From Roseovarius sp. THAF9 (lineage in GTDB: Bacteria > Pseudomonadota > Alphaproteobacteria > Rhodobacterales > Rhodobacteraceae): a DNA stretch of 64,000 nt. The notes beneath the pieces were generated by a model. The model worked only from the letters and a program-made list of their open reading frames with translations. It was not told where the DNA came from and did not search any database. The stretch spans positions 1,146,001 to 1,210,000 of the forward strand of contig NZ_CP045404.1 in assembly GCF_009363715.1 (NCBI RefSeq), written 5' to 3'. This document shows, one piece after another, positions 1 through 7,896 of the stretch; within the stretch, counting starts at the first letter, position 1; each line of letters begins with the position of its first letter. A program made the position numbers and the translations under genes.

Positions 1-537
1 GTGAACATGGTCCGTGATGCCCTGCCGCGAGGCGGCGTCGAGGCCAACGGTGGGTTCGTCGAGCAACAGGACGTGTGGGTCGTGAATGAGGGACCGCGCG
101 AGTTCCGTGCGGCGGCGGTGGCCGCCGTTGAGGTCACGGGCCTTTTCGTCGGCCCGGTGGCGCATGTCGAGCTGGTCGAGGGCAGCGTCGATGCGGCCGG
201 GGATCTCGGATTTCGGCAGGCCCTGGAGGGCGGCGAAATAGGCGAGGTTCTGGCGGACCGACAGGTTGAGGTCGAGCGTGGATTGCTGGAAGACGACGCC
301 GAGTTTGCCTAAGGCCTTGCGGGGCTCGCGGCGCATGTCGTGGCCTGCGACGGTGATATCGCCCTGGGGGGCCACAAGCAGGCGGGTCAGAAGGGCGATC
401 AGCGTGGACTTGCCTGCGCCGTTGGGGCCCAAGAGGGCGCAGAAGGTGCCGGGGGTGACATCGAACGCCACGTTGTCCAGCGCCTGCTTGGCACCGTAGT
501 TGAAGCTGAGGTCGTTGACGGTCAGGCCTGTGGTCAC
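1..537 (-). CDS. ABC transporter ATP-binding protein, PQQ-alcohol dehydrogenase-associated (PedB-like), partial
   Basis: The gene runs off the left edge, so only the first 179 codons are present. It starts with GTG at 537, and the preceding gene's TGA lies in the same four bases (GTGA), implying translational coupling. The protein has a Walker A GPNGAGKST, a Q-loop (VVFQQSTLDL), the unusual signature LNGGHRRRTELARSL and Walker B VLLLDEPTVGLD. The LNGGHRRR form is typical of the ATPase family found with PQQ-dependent alcohol dehydrogenase systems (PedB type). Its permease partner presumably lies beyond the edge. The substrate is unknown. In Pseudomonas putida the PedABC system has been linked to growth at low lanthanide supply, and applying that here is inference. 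Confidence 0.85.
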   Translation of the reverse strand, partial: MTTGLTVNDLSFNYGAKQALDNVAFDVTPGTFCALLGPNGAGKSTLIALLTRLLVAPQGDITVAGHDMRREPRKALGKLGVVFQQSTLDLNLSVRQNLAYFAALQGLPKSEIPGRIDAALDQLDMRHRADEKARDLNGGHRRRTELARSLIHDPHVLLLDEPTVGLDAASRQGITDHVH

Positions 538-1154
538 GTGGTCTGGTCCTTTGTCGTTCCGGCGAGCTGTGCGCCGTCTGGCCCACCTTCCAGTGTCAGG
601 GTCCGGTGTGCAAGCCGTGTCGCCTCGGCCATGTCGTGGGTCACGAAAAGCGTCGCGGGCTGATGGCGGGCGATGAGTTGCTCGGTCAGTGTCAGCATCC
701 GATCGGCGGCGACGGCATCGAGCGACACGAAAGGTTCGTCCATGATCAGCAGGTCGGGCTGTCCGGCGAAGGCGCGGGCGAGGGCAAGGCGGCGCTGCTG
801 GCCGAGGGAAAGCTGGCCGGGGAAAAGCGTTTCTTTGCCCGAAAGGCCGACCTCGTCAAGCGCGGCGAGGGCGCGGTCGCGGGGCAGGCCGGGGTGCAGG
901 AGCGTGAGGTTGTCGAGGGCGGAGCGCCACGGCAGCAGGGTGGGTTCCTGAAAGACCATGGCCATCGCTTCGGGGCGGTCGATGTGGCCGGTGAAATCGG
1001 TGTCGATGCCCGAGACCAGCCGCAGGAGGGTGGACTTGCCGATGCCGGAGGGGCCGACAAGGGCGACGGTTTCGCCCTGCGCGATCTCGAAAGCGATGGG
1101 GCCGAGCACGACGTCGTCGCCGAAGCGTTTCTCAGAAATGGAGACGGTGATCAT
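534..1154 (-). CDS. ABC transporter ATP-binding protein (nitrate/sulfonate/taurine-type)
   Basis: A 206-residue ATPase of the SsuB/TauB group. It has Walker A GPSGIGKST, the Q-loop FQEPTLLPWRS, signature LSLGQQRRLALARA and Walker B LLIMDEPFVSLD, followed by an H-loop FVTHDMAEA. I place the start at ATG 1154, in a 4-bp ATGA overlap with the permease stop; the reading frame extends further upstream but only as non-homologous sequence inside the permease gene. It energises the neighbouring permease (1151-1897) with the binding protein at 1898-2860. The LSLGQ variant of LSGGQ is conservative and probably functional. Confidence 0.88.
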   Translation of the reverse strand: MITVSISEKRFGDDVVLGPIAFEIAQGETVALVGPSGIGKSTLLRLVSGIDTDFTGHIDRPEAMAMVFQEPTLLPWRSALDNLTLLHPGLPRDRALAALDEVGLSGKETLFPGQLSLGQQRRLALARAFAGQPDLLIMDEPFVSLDAVAADRMLTLTEQLIARHQPATLFVTHDMAEATRLAHRTLTLEGGPDGAQLAGTTKDQTT

Positions 1155-1897
1155 GCGCGGCGCCACCGGGTTGCGTGGCGTTCCCACGGTTGCAACAGCG
1201 CCCATTCCACCAGCAGCATCACGGTGATGAAGGAAAACGCGTAGACCAGCACCATGGCGACGTCGAAAAGCTGGAAATAGAGGTGGATCTGGAAGCCGAT
1301 GCCGGAGGAACGGCCGAGGAATTCGACCACCAGAACGATCTTCCAGATGACGGCCACGCCGCCCCGCGCGGCGGCGGCGATGAAGGGGCCGAGTTGCGGC
1401 AGGACAACGTGGCGCAGGCGCGTCCAACCGGACATGCGGTAGACCCGGGCCAGCGCGTCAAGCTGCGGGTCCAGCGCACGGGCGCCTTCGCGGATGACGA
1501 TGGCGACGTTGGGCACCTTGTTGAGCGTGACGGCGGCAATGGCGGCGGCCTCGGTCAAGCCGATCCAGAGATAGCAGAGCACGATCAGCACCAGCGCGGG
1601 CAGGTTGAGGAAGATCACCAGCCACGGGTCGAGCCAGCGGTCGAGCGCGGGGGAGCGGCCCATGGCGAGGCCGATGGCGCTGCCGAGGGCCATGGCGAGG
1701 CAGAAGGCCCATAGGACGCGCAGAAGGGTGGCCGAAAGGTGGGTCCAGAGCTCGCCGCTGGCAATTTCCTGGGCGAACAGGGGTGCGAGGGCCCACGGGG
1801 TGGGCAGGACCTGCGGGTCGGCCTTGAGCGTTGACGCCACGACCCAAAGGGCCAGAAGCCCCGCGATGGAGAGAAGCGGCGTCAGCTTGGTTTGCAT
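1151..1897 (-). CDS. ABC transporter permease (SsuC/TauC-like)
   Basis: A 248-residue inner-membrane permease with about six hydrophobic segments. The cytoplasmic EAA-like loop around residues 138-158 (EGARALDPQLDALARVYRMS) contacts the ATPase. Family members are usually 250-270 residues, so it is full length. It abuts the binding-protein gene with no gap (stop at 1898, start at 1897) and overlaps the ATPase start by four bases. This makes a compact binding protein-permease-ATPase cassette within the methanol island. The substrate cannot be read from the sequence. Its position among quinoprotein accessory genes suggests a cofactor, metal complex or small organic ligand. Confidence 0.88.
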   Translation of the reverse strand: MQTKLTPLLSIAGLLALWVVASTLKADPQVLPTPWALAPLFAQEIASGELWTHLSATLLRVLWAFCLAMALGSAIGLAMGRSPALDRWLDPWLVIFLNLPALVLIVLCYLWIGLTEAAAIAAVTLNKVPNVAIVIREGARALDPQLDALARVYRMSGWTRLRHVVLPQLGPFIAAAARGGVAVIWKIVLVVEFLGRSSGIGFQIHLYFQLFDVAMVLVYAFSFITVMLLVEWALLQPWERHATRWRRA

Positions 1898-2860
1898 TTA
1901 CTGGACGTCGGCGAAGAGGCCGTCGGGGAGTGTGTCAGCCTCGCCGACCAGTTCGGCGCCGCCGAGGTCGTGCATGAGGCTGAGCAGGGCTTGGGCGGCG
2001 TCGGTGTCGATGGGTTTGCGGGCCGGGATGCCAGCGATCCAGTCGGTGCGGAGTTGCTCGAATTCGGCGTCGCTGTCGGCGTTCATCATGGGTCGCAGGT
2101 CTTGCCAGATGTCGTCGGAGGACATGAGCAGGGTTTTGGCCTCGCGGCTGGCCTCAAAGAAGGACTGGGCGAGGTCGGGGTTCTCCGACAGGAAGTCCTC
2201 CTTGAAGTAGTAGCCCAGGAGAGGCGTCTCGGGGTCGAGGCCCAGTTCGCGGGCTGCGGTGTCGACGGAAATGAGTTCATGCATGCCGGCGGCCTTCATC
2301 TTGGCGAGGTAGTGCCAGTAATTGATGGCCCCCGCGAGGTCGCCGTCAAGGGCGGTGCGGAATATGAGGGGCGGGGCGCCGAAGACCTGTTCGGTTTCCG
2401 CTTCCAGGTCGAGGTCATGCGCCTGCTGCGCATAGGCGCGCAGGATCAGCCAGGATTTGTCGAGCGGGCCACCGGCGATGCCGATTTTCTGCCCGGACAG
2501 GTCGGCCAGCGTTTCGGCGTTGGAGCCGGACGGCACCACGACGCCGCCCACGGCGCGGGAATAGGGGAGGAAGACGTATGGCTTGCCCGCGGCACGCTGG
2601 CGGGCGACCCAGATCCAGTCGGCGACGGCCATGTCGGCCTCGCCCCCTTCGACCGCGATACGGGTGGCGCCATTGTCGGCATAGGGCTGAATGTCGAGGG
2701 TGAAGCCGTGTTTCTCGTCGAGGCCTTCGTCGACGATGGTCTGAAGCTCCCAGTTGACCGTGCCGATCTTGAGGGTGGCGGCGCGGATCGTGGGGGGCTC
2801 TTGGGCGTAGGCCGCCATGCTGCTTAGCAAGAAGGAGAGAGATGCTATGATGCGCAACAT
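1898..2860 (-). CDS. ABC transporter substrate-binding protein (NMT1/TauA-like)
   Basis: A 320-residue periplasmic binding protein with a signal peptide cleaved near AYA-QE (residue 19/20). The mature part has the alternating alpha/beta pattern of NMT1/TauA proteins: ATLKIGTVNWELQTI at the N-terminus, GGEADMAVADWIW and IGIAGGPLDKSW in lobe regions. It is the first gene of the three-gene transporter. A 33-bp gap separates it from the upstream PepSY gene, so it is probably co-transcribed with the whole run that begins at 5813. No ligand-specific motif is evident. Related proteins bind taurine, sulfonates, nitrate or pyrimidine precursors; none of these is supported specifically here. Confidence 0.86.
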   Translation of the reverse strand: MLRIIASLSFLLSSMAAYAQEPPTIRAATLKIGTVNWELQTIVDEGLDEKHGFTLDIQPYADNGATRIAVEGGEADMAVADWIWVARQRAAGKPYVFLPYSRAVGGVVVPSGSNAETLADLSGQKIGIAGGPLDKSWLILRAYAQQAHDLDLEAETEQVFGAPPLIFRTALDGDLAGAINYWHYLAKMKAAGMHELISVDTAARELGLDPETPLLGYYFKEDFLSENPDLAQSFFEASREAKTLLMSSDDIWQDLRPMMNADSDAEFEQLRTDWIAGIPARKPIDTDAAQALLSLMHDLGGAELVGEADTLPDGLFADVQ

Positions 2861-2893
2861 GGCGGGCCTTTACTCCACGGGAGAACGGAGAAT

Positions 2894-3142
2894 TTACTCG
2901 GCGCGGCGTTCGACCTCGTTCAGGTCGGCGTCGAGTTCGATGTCGAACTGGTTGCCGCCTTTGCAGATCACGTCGTCAAGTTCGTAGCCGCCGTCATCTT
3001 CGGCTTCGATATCGGCGGGGTCCATCTGGCATTCGATGGAGGCGAGATAGGCCTCGATCTTTTCGACCGTTTCTGCATCGACGTGGTCGTCGGCGAGAGC
3101 GGGCGAGGCGACAAGCGCCGCGATTGCGAAAATACGTTTCAT
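2894..3142 (-). CDS. Small acidic periplasmic PepSY-like protein
   Basis: An 82-residue protein with a signal peptide (MKRIFAIAALVASPALA). Its mature domain is strongly acidic, with two Cys (in IECQM and VICKG) that may pair, and the pattern GGYELDDVICKGGNQFDIELD, which resembles the beta-hairpin of PepSY/YpeB-type domains. It sits in the same-strand run between the 149-residue protein and the ABC transporter. A PepSY protein from Methylobacillus (LanPepSY) has been reported to bind lanthanides. That, the acidity and the position inside a XoxF island make metal binding a reasonable but untested idea. Confidence 0.72.
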   Translation of the reverse strand: MKRIFAIAALVASPALADDHVDAETVEKIEAYLASIECQMDPADIEAEDDGGYELDDVICKGGNQFDIELDADLNEVERRAE

Positions 3143-3156
3143 TTGAGGGGTCTCCG

Positions 3157-3606
3157 TTACTGGATGTTGAAGGTAACTTGTTGCGTTTCGCCGGTGGAGC
3201 CGGGGATGCGCAGCGTGTGGCTGCCCGGCTTGATGGCGATGAAAGAGATCGTGGCCACGCCCGCCTTGTCGAACTCGAGGGAATCGACGGCCATGGGGCG
3301 GATCTCGATCTGGTTGATGACAATTTCGTTCATCCAGATCGCGCGGAAGAATTCGCTGCCGGTGACGGCCAGCTCGGCCGATCCGTCTGCGGTGATTTCA
3401 AGCGTGTAATAGGCGCCCGATTGCAGGTTCACGGAGCCTGTTTCGTGCAGCGGCTGGCCCGAGGCGAGGGTGATCGGGATGTCGTCGCCGCGATTGCAGG
3501 CGGCCAGCAGGCCGGCAAAGCCGAGGTCGTCGCAAAGCGGTGCGGCGGCGGCGGGGCCGGTGAGGCAGGTAGCGGCGGTGGCCGCGGCCATCATCAGTTT
3601 CTTCAT
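3157..3606 (-). CDS. Periplasmic protein of unknown function in quinoprotein cluster
   Basis: A 149-residue secreted protein. I choose ATG 3606 because a GGAG lies about 9 bases upstream and a normal signal peptide (MKKLMMAAATAATCLTGPAAAA) follows. The body is rich in beta-strand-like segments (SGAYYTLEITADGSAELAV, RAIWMNEIVINQIEIRPM, GSHTLRIPGSTGETQQVTF), suggesting a small beta-sandwich. Two Cys occur early (PLCDDLGFAGLLAAC). It is 17 bp downstream of the YVTN propeller and 14 bp upstream of the PepSY gene, so it is part of the same transcript. I do not recognise the family; a cupredoxin-like fold is possible, but no copper ligand set is visible. Confidence 0.75.
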   Translation of the reverse strand: MKKLMMAAATAATCLTGPAAAAPLCDDLGFAGLLAACNRGDDIPITLASGQPLHETGSVNLQSGAYYTLEITADGSAELAVTGSEFFRAIWMNEIVINQIEIRPMAVDSLEFDKAGVATISFIAIKPGSHTLRIPGSTGETQQVTFNIQ

Positions 3607-3623
3607 CGTGTCAGTCTCCTTCA

Positions 3624-4598
3624 TTATTCGATGGTCACCACGCCCCAGGGCTGTTCGCCAACCTGGATGGAGCGCACGGCCTCTTCCTTGGCCACGTCGA
3701 TGACGGTGATGTCGTTGGAATTGCCGTTGGTCGTCAGCAGGTATTTCTCGTCCGGCGTGAAATCGAGCTGCCAGACGCGCTGGCCCACGAGGATGTAGTC
3801 GAGCACCTCGAGGCTTTGGGCGTCGACCACGGCGACGCGGTTCGACGGGCCGAGCGCCACGAAGAGACGCTTGCCGTCGGAGGTGACCTTGGCGCCCACG
3901 GGTTGCAGCCATTCGGGCTGCACGTTGGGAACCTCGAAGCTGATCTTCTCGATCAGGGTCGGCGTGCCGTCCTCGGCGATGTCCATAACGCTGACGGTGC
4001 CGCCGATCTCGGACGTCACGAAGAGGCGCGTGCCGTCGGCGGTATACTGGGCGTAGCGCGGGCGCTGGTCCACGAGCACGTTATGCTTGATCTCGTAATC
4101 TTCGGTCGAGATGAAATGCGCCATGTTGGTCGTCTCGGAGGTGTTCACGACCCATTTGGCATCGGGGCTCATGCCCATGCCCTCGGGTTCCACGCCCACG
4201 GGCACCTCGGCCAGCACGGTGCGGCTGTCGGTGTCGGTGACGGTCACCAGGTTGTCATCCTCGTTGGCGATATAAAGCCGCTTGCCCGAGGGTTCGATGA
4301 TGAAAAGCTCGGGGTCGGGGCCGGAGGGGAGCGAGGGCAGTTCCTCGTAGGTTTCCGAATCGAACACGCGGACGAGGTTGTCGTCGGAGGCGCAGACATA
4401 AATCTTGGTGCCATCGGGGCTGGCGGTGATGCCGCGGGGGCGGTTGCCGGCGAAGAATTCGTCGGTCACTTCCCAGGTTTCGGTATCGACCACGGTAATG
4501 GTGTTGCCGCGTTCGTTGGTGACGAAGGCCTTGCCGGCCAGCGCGGGCCCGGCGGCGAGCGCCAGGGCGGAGGTCAGAAGGAGTGCCTTGAGTTTCAT
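3624..4598 (-). CDS. YVTN beta-propeller protein, PQQ-dependent catabolism-associated
   Basis: A 324-residue periplasmic protein with signal peptide (cleavage after PALA, about residue 21) and repeated YVTN-type blades: AFVTNERGNTITVVDTET, IYVCASDDNLVRVFDSET, LYIANEDDNLVTVTDTDS and TTNGNSNDITVIDV. Seven blades fit the length. It matches the propeller family that recurs beside PQQ alcohol dehydrogenases (the PedA2-like partner). It lies 9 bp after the PQQ-associated binding protein at 4608-5813. A role as periplasmic partner or sensor for the ABC system is inferred from this constant pairing; no biochemical role is established. Confidence 0.88.
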   Translation of the reverse strand: MKLKALLLTSALALAAGPALAGKAFVTNERGNTITVVDTETWEVTDEFFAGNRPRGITASPDGTKIYVCASDDNLVRVFDSETYEELPSLPSGPDPELFIIEPSGKRLYIANEDDNLVTVTDTDSRTVLAEVPVGVEPEGMGMSPDAKWVVNTSETTNMAHFISTEDYEIKHNVLVDQRPRYAQYTADGTRLFVTSEIGGTVSVMDIAEDGTPTLIEKISFEVPNVQPEWLQPVGAKVTSDGKRLFVALGPSNRVAVVDAQSLEVLDYILVGQRVWQLDFTPDEKYLLTTNGNSNDITVIDVAKEEAVRSIQVGEQPWGVVTIE

Positions 4599-4607
4599 GT
4601 GTTCCCC

Positions 4608-5813
4608 TTAGTTGCTGAAGGCCGTGCAAGCCGATTCCGCGCGGTCGAGGCCGAGCGTGTCCTGCACGGCGTTCTGGTGCAGGAAACCTTCCTGCGGGCT
4701 GACGCTGACCGTGACGCGGTCGTCATAGAGCATGACCTGCTGGCGCATTTGGCCGTTCCAGTCGCGGAAGGTGACTTCCTGTCCCTTGAAACCGGCCAGT
4801 TCGAACTGGTCGGAGAGAAGGTAGTCCTTCACGCCGTCGGGTTCGGCAGTCTGGGCACGGGTCACCGCTTCGCCCACCGCACGCAGGGCGATCCAGACGT
4901 TGTAATCGGCGTCCTTGATGTAGCGACCCGCCAATTCCTCGAACCGGGTCTGAAGCTGGGTCGCGCCGTAGGCTTCGTGCCCGCCATGCATCTGCACGGG
5001 GCGCAGGCCGGACGACCCCATCACGGGGCGCGGATCCCACAGGTGATAGGTGAGGTAGGCGGCGAAATAGTCGGTCTCGTCGGCGGTGATGACCACGTCA
5101 TGCTCGGGCAGGCCCTGCATGAAAGTGGGCAGCTGGCGCTGGACGAGGACGTGACCCGAGTCGGTGCGGCGGGCGCCGCCGGTGTCCTCGAAGGTGCGTT
5201 CCTCGACGATGTTGGCGCCGAACTTGGTGGCGGCGCGGCGGTAGGCGTCCGCCAGTGCCATGTCGGCGGGATTGGAGCCGGAAATGAGCACCCAGCGCGG
5301 CCATTTTTTCCAGATGGCGAATTGCGCGATGGCGTCGGCTTGCTGGGCATAGCTGGTGGCGGTGTGCAGCAGGTTGGCGCGGCATTCCTCGTTGCGCATC
5401 GGCATATCGCCGGCGCGGGCGTTGAAGACCAGCGCGCCCTCTTCTGCGGCACGGTCGGCAAGGCGCAGAACGTCCTCATCCCGTGCGTGGACGACGATCA
5501 GGCGAATCCCGTCGGCGAGGATTTCATCGAGGGCGGCATCGGCGGTGTCGGGCGTGGCTGATTTCTGGACAGTCTCGTAGGTATGGCCCATGAAGCTGCC
5601 GGTGCTGTTGTTGTCCTGATCGGCCAGCGCGGCGCCGGCGAAGCCCAGATCCTCGGGCGCCTCGTCGAAGCGCGAAATGGGGCGCTGGACCTGGTAGTCG
5701 ACCCTGAGGACGGCAGCGCGCACGTCGATCGCGGCGGCAGATCCTGCGGTGGAAATCAGCGTGGCGGCGCAGAGCAGCGCGGCCGCGAAAAGCGTCGCAA
5801 AACGGTTCAGCAC
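4608..5813 (-). CDS. ABC transporter substrate-binding protein, PQQ-dependent alcohol dehydrogenase system
   Basis: A 401-residue periplasmic protein of the branched-chain-amino-acid-type binding fold. A signal peptide ends near GSAAA-ID (residue 28). The N-terminus AAVLRVDYQVQRPISRFDEAP and the internal HARDEDVLRLADRA and GHEAYGATQLQTRFEE match the family that accompanies PQQ-linked ABC systems with a YVTN propeller and the ATPase now at 1-537. It is the promoter-proximal gene of the leftward run, facing the divergent gene at 5935. The natural ligand is not known for the family. The combination of Leu/Ile/Val-type binding fold with an export-like ATPase is odd and worth note. Confidence 0.87.
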   Translation of the reverse strand: MLNRFATLFAAALLCAATLISTAGSAAAIDVRAAVLRVDYQVQRPISRFDEAPEDLGFAGAALADQDNNSTGSFMGHTYETVQKSATPDTADAALDEILADGIRLIVVHARDEDVLRLADRAAEEGALVFNARAGDMPMRNEECRANLLHTATSYAQQADAIAQFAIWKKWPRWVLISGSNPADMALADAYRRAATKFGANIVEERTFEDTGGARRTDSGHVLVQRQLPTFMQGLPEHDVVITADETDYFAAYLTYHLWDPRPVMGSSGLRPVQMHGGHEAYGATQLQTRFEELAGRYIKDADYNVWIALRAVGEAVTRAQTAEPDGVKDYLLSDQFELAGFKGQEVTFRDWNGQMRQQVMLYDDRVTVSVSPQEGFLHQNAVQDTLGLDRAESACTAFSN

Positions 5814-5934
5814 TTTTATCCTCCCTTACCGCGAAGTTGGTCCCCGCGGCCCGACCAATACCAATTGCCGTGTTTCGCAATAACTGTACGCAACGCAGAA
5901 TGAAGGGCGACTCTTAACTTCTAAGAACGTCCGT
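5814..5934. promoter_or_regulatory. Divergent promoter region of two quinoprotein accessory operons
   Basis: This 121-bp gap separates two divergent operons (leftward from 5813, rightward from 5935) and must hold both promoters. It is locally AT-richer (5862-5935) than the flanking genes. I see no strong palindrome and cannot assign -35/-10 hexamers with confidence. Confidence 0.5.
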
Positions 5935-6441
5935 ATGCGATTGATATTGTTCCTGTTCCTGGCTTTCGCCCCGGCTGCGTACGCGCAAGGGGACGTGGCC
6001 TTTTTCGGGCTGCATCTAGAGGACAGTTCGGACCAGACGACGCAATCTTCGTCGCTGATGGCGGAGGGGCCGGACGAGGCCGACCTGGCCCGCGTGAAGA
6101 TGCTGGAAGGGATGTTGGCGGAGCGATTCGAGGCAGAGGGCTATACGCTTTTGGACCTTGCGCCGGTGGCGGAAGAGTTGGAGCGCGTGAGCAACCCGGC
6201 GAGCTGTTACGGATGCGATATTCGCATGGCCGAGACGCTGGGCGCGGAGTTCATCCTGGTGGGCGAGGTCAACATGGTGTCGCCTGTTCTTGTGTCCATC
6301 GCGGTTCAGTTGAAGGATGCCGCCAGTGGCGAGATCGTGAAGGGCGGCAGCGTCAGCGTGCGCGGCAGCACCGACGAGATCTGGGCGCGGGGGATGCGAC
6401 AAATCTTGAAAAACCGAATCTTCAGGGAGGAAGATATATGA
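5935..6441 (+). CDS. DUF2380-like periplasmic protein
   Basis: A 168-residue protein with a signal peptide (MRLILFLFLAFAPAAYAQ). The body contains a CYGC pair and the motif AETLGAEFILVGEVNMVSPVL, a pattern seen in DUF2380/DUF3280-type proteins (CsgG-like alpha/beta fold) encoded near PQQ dehydrogenases. It heads a four-gene rightward operon and overlaps the SRPBCC gene by ATGA. The function is unknown; the family resemblance is from memory and moderate. Confidence 0.72.
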   Translation: MRLILFLFLAFAPAAYAQGDVAFFGLHLEDSSDQTTQSSSLMAEGPDEADLARVKMLEGMLAERFEAEGYTLLDLAPVAEELERVSNPASCYGCDIRMAETLGAEFILVGEVNMVSPVLVSIAVQLKDAASGEIVKGGSVSVRGSTDEIWARGMRQILKNRIFREEDI

Positions 6442-6980
6442 GAAGACGACTGTTCATGGCCAGCCTGACGGCGCTGATGCTGCCGGGTATGGCGCTGGCG
6501 CACGGGCCGACGCGGCAGAAGGTGACGCGGACCACCGAGGTGGCGGCGGACCCGGCCGAGGTCTGGGAGGCGATCGGGAATTTCCAGGACATGTCCTGGC
6601 ACCCGGCGGTGCATTCGACGGAAGGCGAGGGCGGCAACGAGATCGACGCCACGCGCGTGCTGACGCTGGGCGAGGAAGGTGGCCCGACCATCGACGAGAT
6701 CCTCTACAAGTACAGCGACGAGAAGATGAGCTATTCCTACCGGATCACCGAGGTCGCGGTCGAGACGCTGCCGGTGACGAACTACTCGTCCCACCTGACG
6801 GTGAAGCCGCGTGACGGGGGCGGGTCTATCGTGGAGTGGCGCGGCGCGTTCTATCGCGGCTATCCGAACAACGATCCGCCGCCCGAACTGAATGACGAGG
6901 CGGCGATTGCGGCGGTCAGCGGCGTCTACCAGGCGGGGCTGGATGCCCTGACCGAGCGGTTCGGTGCGCCGGGCTCTTAA
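6438..6980 (+). CDS. SRPBCC (START/polyketide cyclase-like) family protein, exported
   Basis: A 180-residue protein. ATG 6438 follows GGAGG (6426-6430) and overlaps the previous stop. A Tat/Sec-like leader (MRRRLFMASLTALMLPGMALA) precedes a ligand-binding SRPBCC domain with the usual start TRTTEVAADPAEVWEAIGNF and a later SIVEWRGAFYRGYP. SRPBCC domains form a hydrophobic cavity for lipids or cofactors. An exported member in a quinoprotein operon could carry a hydrophobic ligand, but this is inference. The gene overlaps the next (GTG 6964) by 17 bp. Confidence 0.82.
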   Translation: MRRRLFMASLTALMLPGMALAHGPTRQKVTRTTEVAADPAEVWEAIGNFQDMSWHPAVHSTEGEGGNEIDATRVLTLGEEGGPTIDEILYKYSDEKMSYSYRITEVAVETLPVTNYSSHLTVKPRDGGGSIVEWRGAFYRGYPNNDPPPELNDEAAIAAVSGVYQAGLDALTERFGAPGS

Positions 6981-7896
6981 CGCGCTGGCGCTTTGCCTGG
7001 CCACGCCGGTGGCCGGGCAGACCGCGTTCGTCACCTGTCAGCCTGCCGATGCGTTGAGCGTGATCGACGTGGCCCGCGGGGTCGAGGTTGATCGCTGGGA
7101 CGTGGCGGGCAAGCCTGCCGGGGTCGCCGTTGGTGGCGATGCGGTCTATTCCGTCTCCCCGGATAGCAAGACCGTGCGGCGTTTCACGCTCACCGGCAGG
7201 CTTTTGACCGAAACGGTGCTGGATGGCGGGCCGACCGGCGTGGCGCTGGATGCCGCGCGCGGGCGGCTGTTCGTGTCGGACTGGTATAACGCACGGCTTT
7301 GGGTGTTGGACGCCGAAAGCCTAGAGGTCTTGCAGGAGCTTGAGACCGGGGCGGAGCCAGCGGGGATCGCGCTGTCGGAAGATGGGCGGTTTCTGGCCAG
7401 TGCCGAGAAGGATGCCGACCGGGTGTCGGTCTGGGACGCCGGGACCCTTGAGCTGCTGCATAGGGTCGGTGTGGGCGTGCGGCCCTACGGGCTTGGCTTT
7501 GCACCGGATAGGCGGCTGTTCGTGGGTAACGTGGGCAGCAATGATGTGAGCGTGGTGGATGCCGAAACTGGCAAGGTGCTGGCCACGGTGCCGGTGGGCG
7601 AACGGCCTTATGGCGTTGCCTTTGCAAGCGGGCGGGCCTTTGTGACCAACCAGTATGCGAACAGTCTGAGCGTGATCGACCTGGCCACGCTGGAGCCGGT
7701 CGAGCAGGTCAGCGTCGGGGAATATCCCGAGGGGATCGACGCCACGGCGGACGGCGCACATGTGGTCTTTGCCAACTGGTTCGAGAACACGGTGAGCGTG
7801 ATGGACGCACAAACGCTGGACGTGGTATATGACGTCGAGACATGCGACGGGCCGCGGGCCTTTGGCATATTCCTGTCGGGAGGAGGCGAGGAATGA
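6964..7896 (+). CDS. YVTN beta-propeller protein (second copy)
   Basis: A 310-residue secreted propeller (signal peptide MRRALNALALCLATPVAGQ, GTG start at 6964 inside the previous gene). Blades include LFVSDWYNARLWVLDAES, LFVGNVGSNDVSVVDAET and AFVTNQYANSLSVIDLAT. It differs clearly from the propeller at 3624-4598, so the two are paralogues with probably separate partners. This one is co-transcribed with SRPBCC and the SoxYZ-like carrier. Likely a periplasmic scaffold or partner protein; no catalytic residues are suggested. Confidence 0.85.
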   Translation: MRRALNALALCLATPVAGQTAFVTCQPADALSVIDVARGVEVDRWDVAGKPAGVAVGGDAVYSVSPDSKTVRRFTLTGRLLTETVLDGGPTGVALDAARGRLFVSDWYNARLWVLDAESLEVLQELETGAEPAGIALSEDGRFLASAEKDADRVSVWDAGTLELLHRVGVGVRPYGLGFAPDRRLFVGNVGSNDVSVVDAETGKVLATVPVGERPYGVAFASGRAFVTNQYANSLSVIDLATLEPVEQVSVGEYPEGIDATADGAHVVFANWFENTVSVMDAQTLDVVYDVETCDGPRAFGIFLSGGGEE

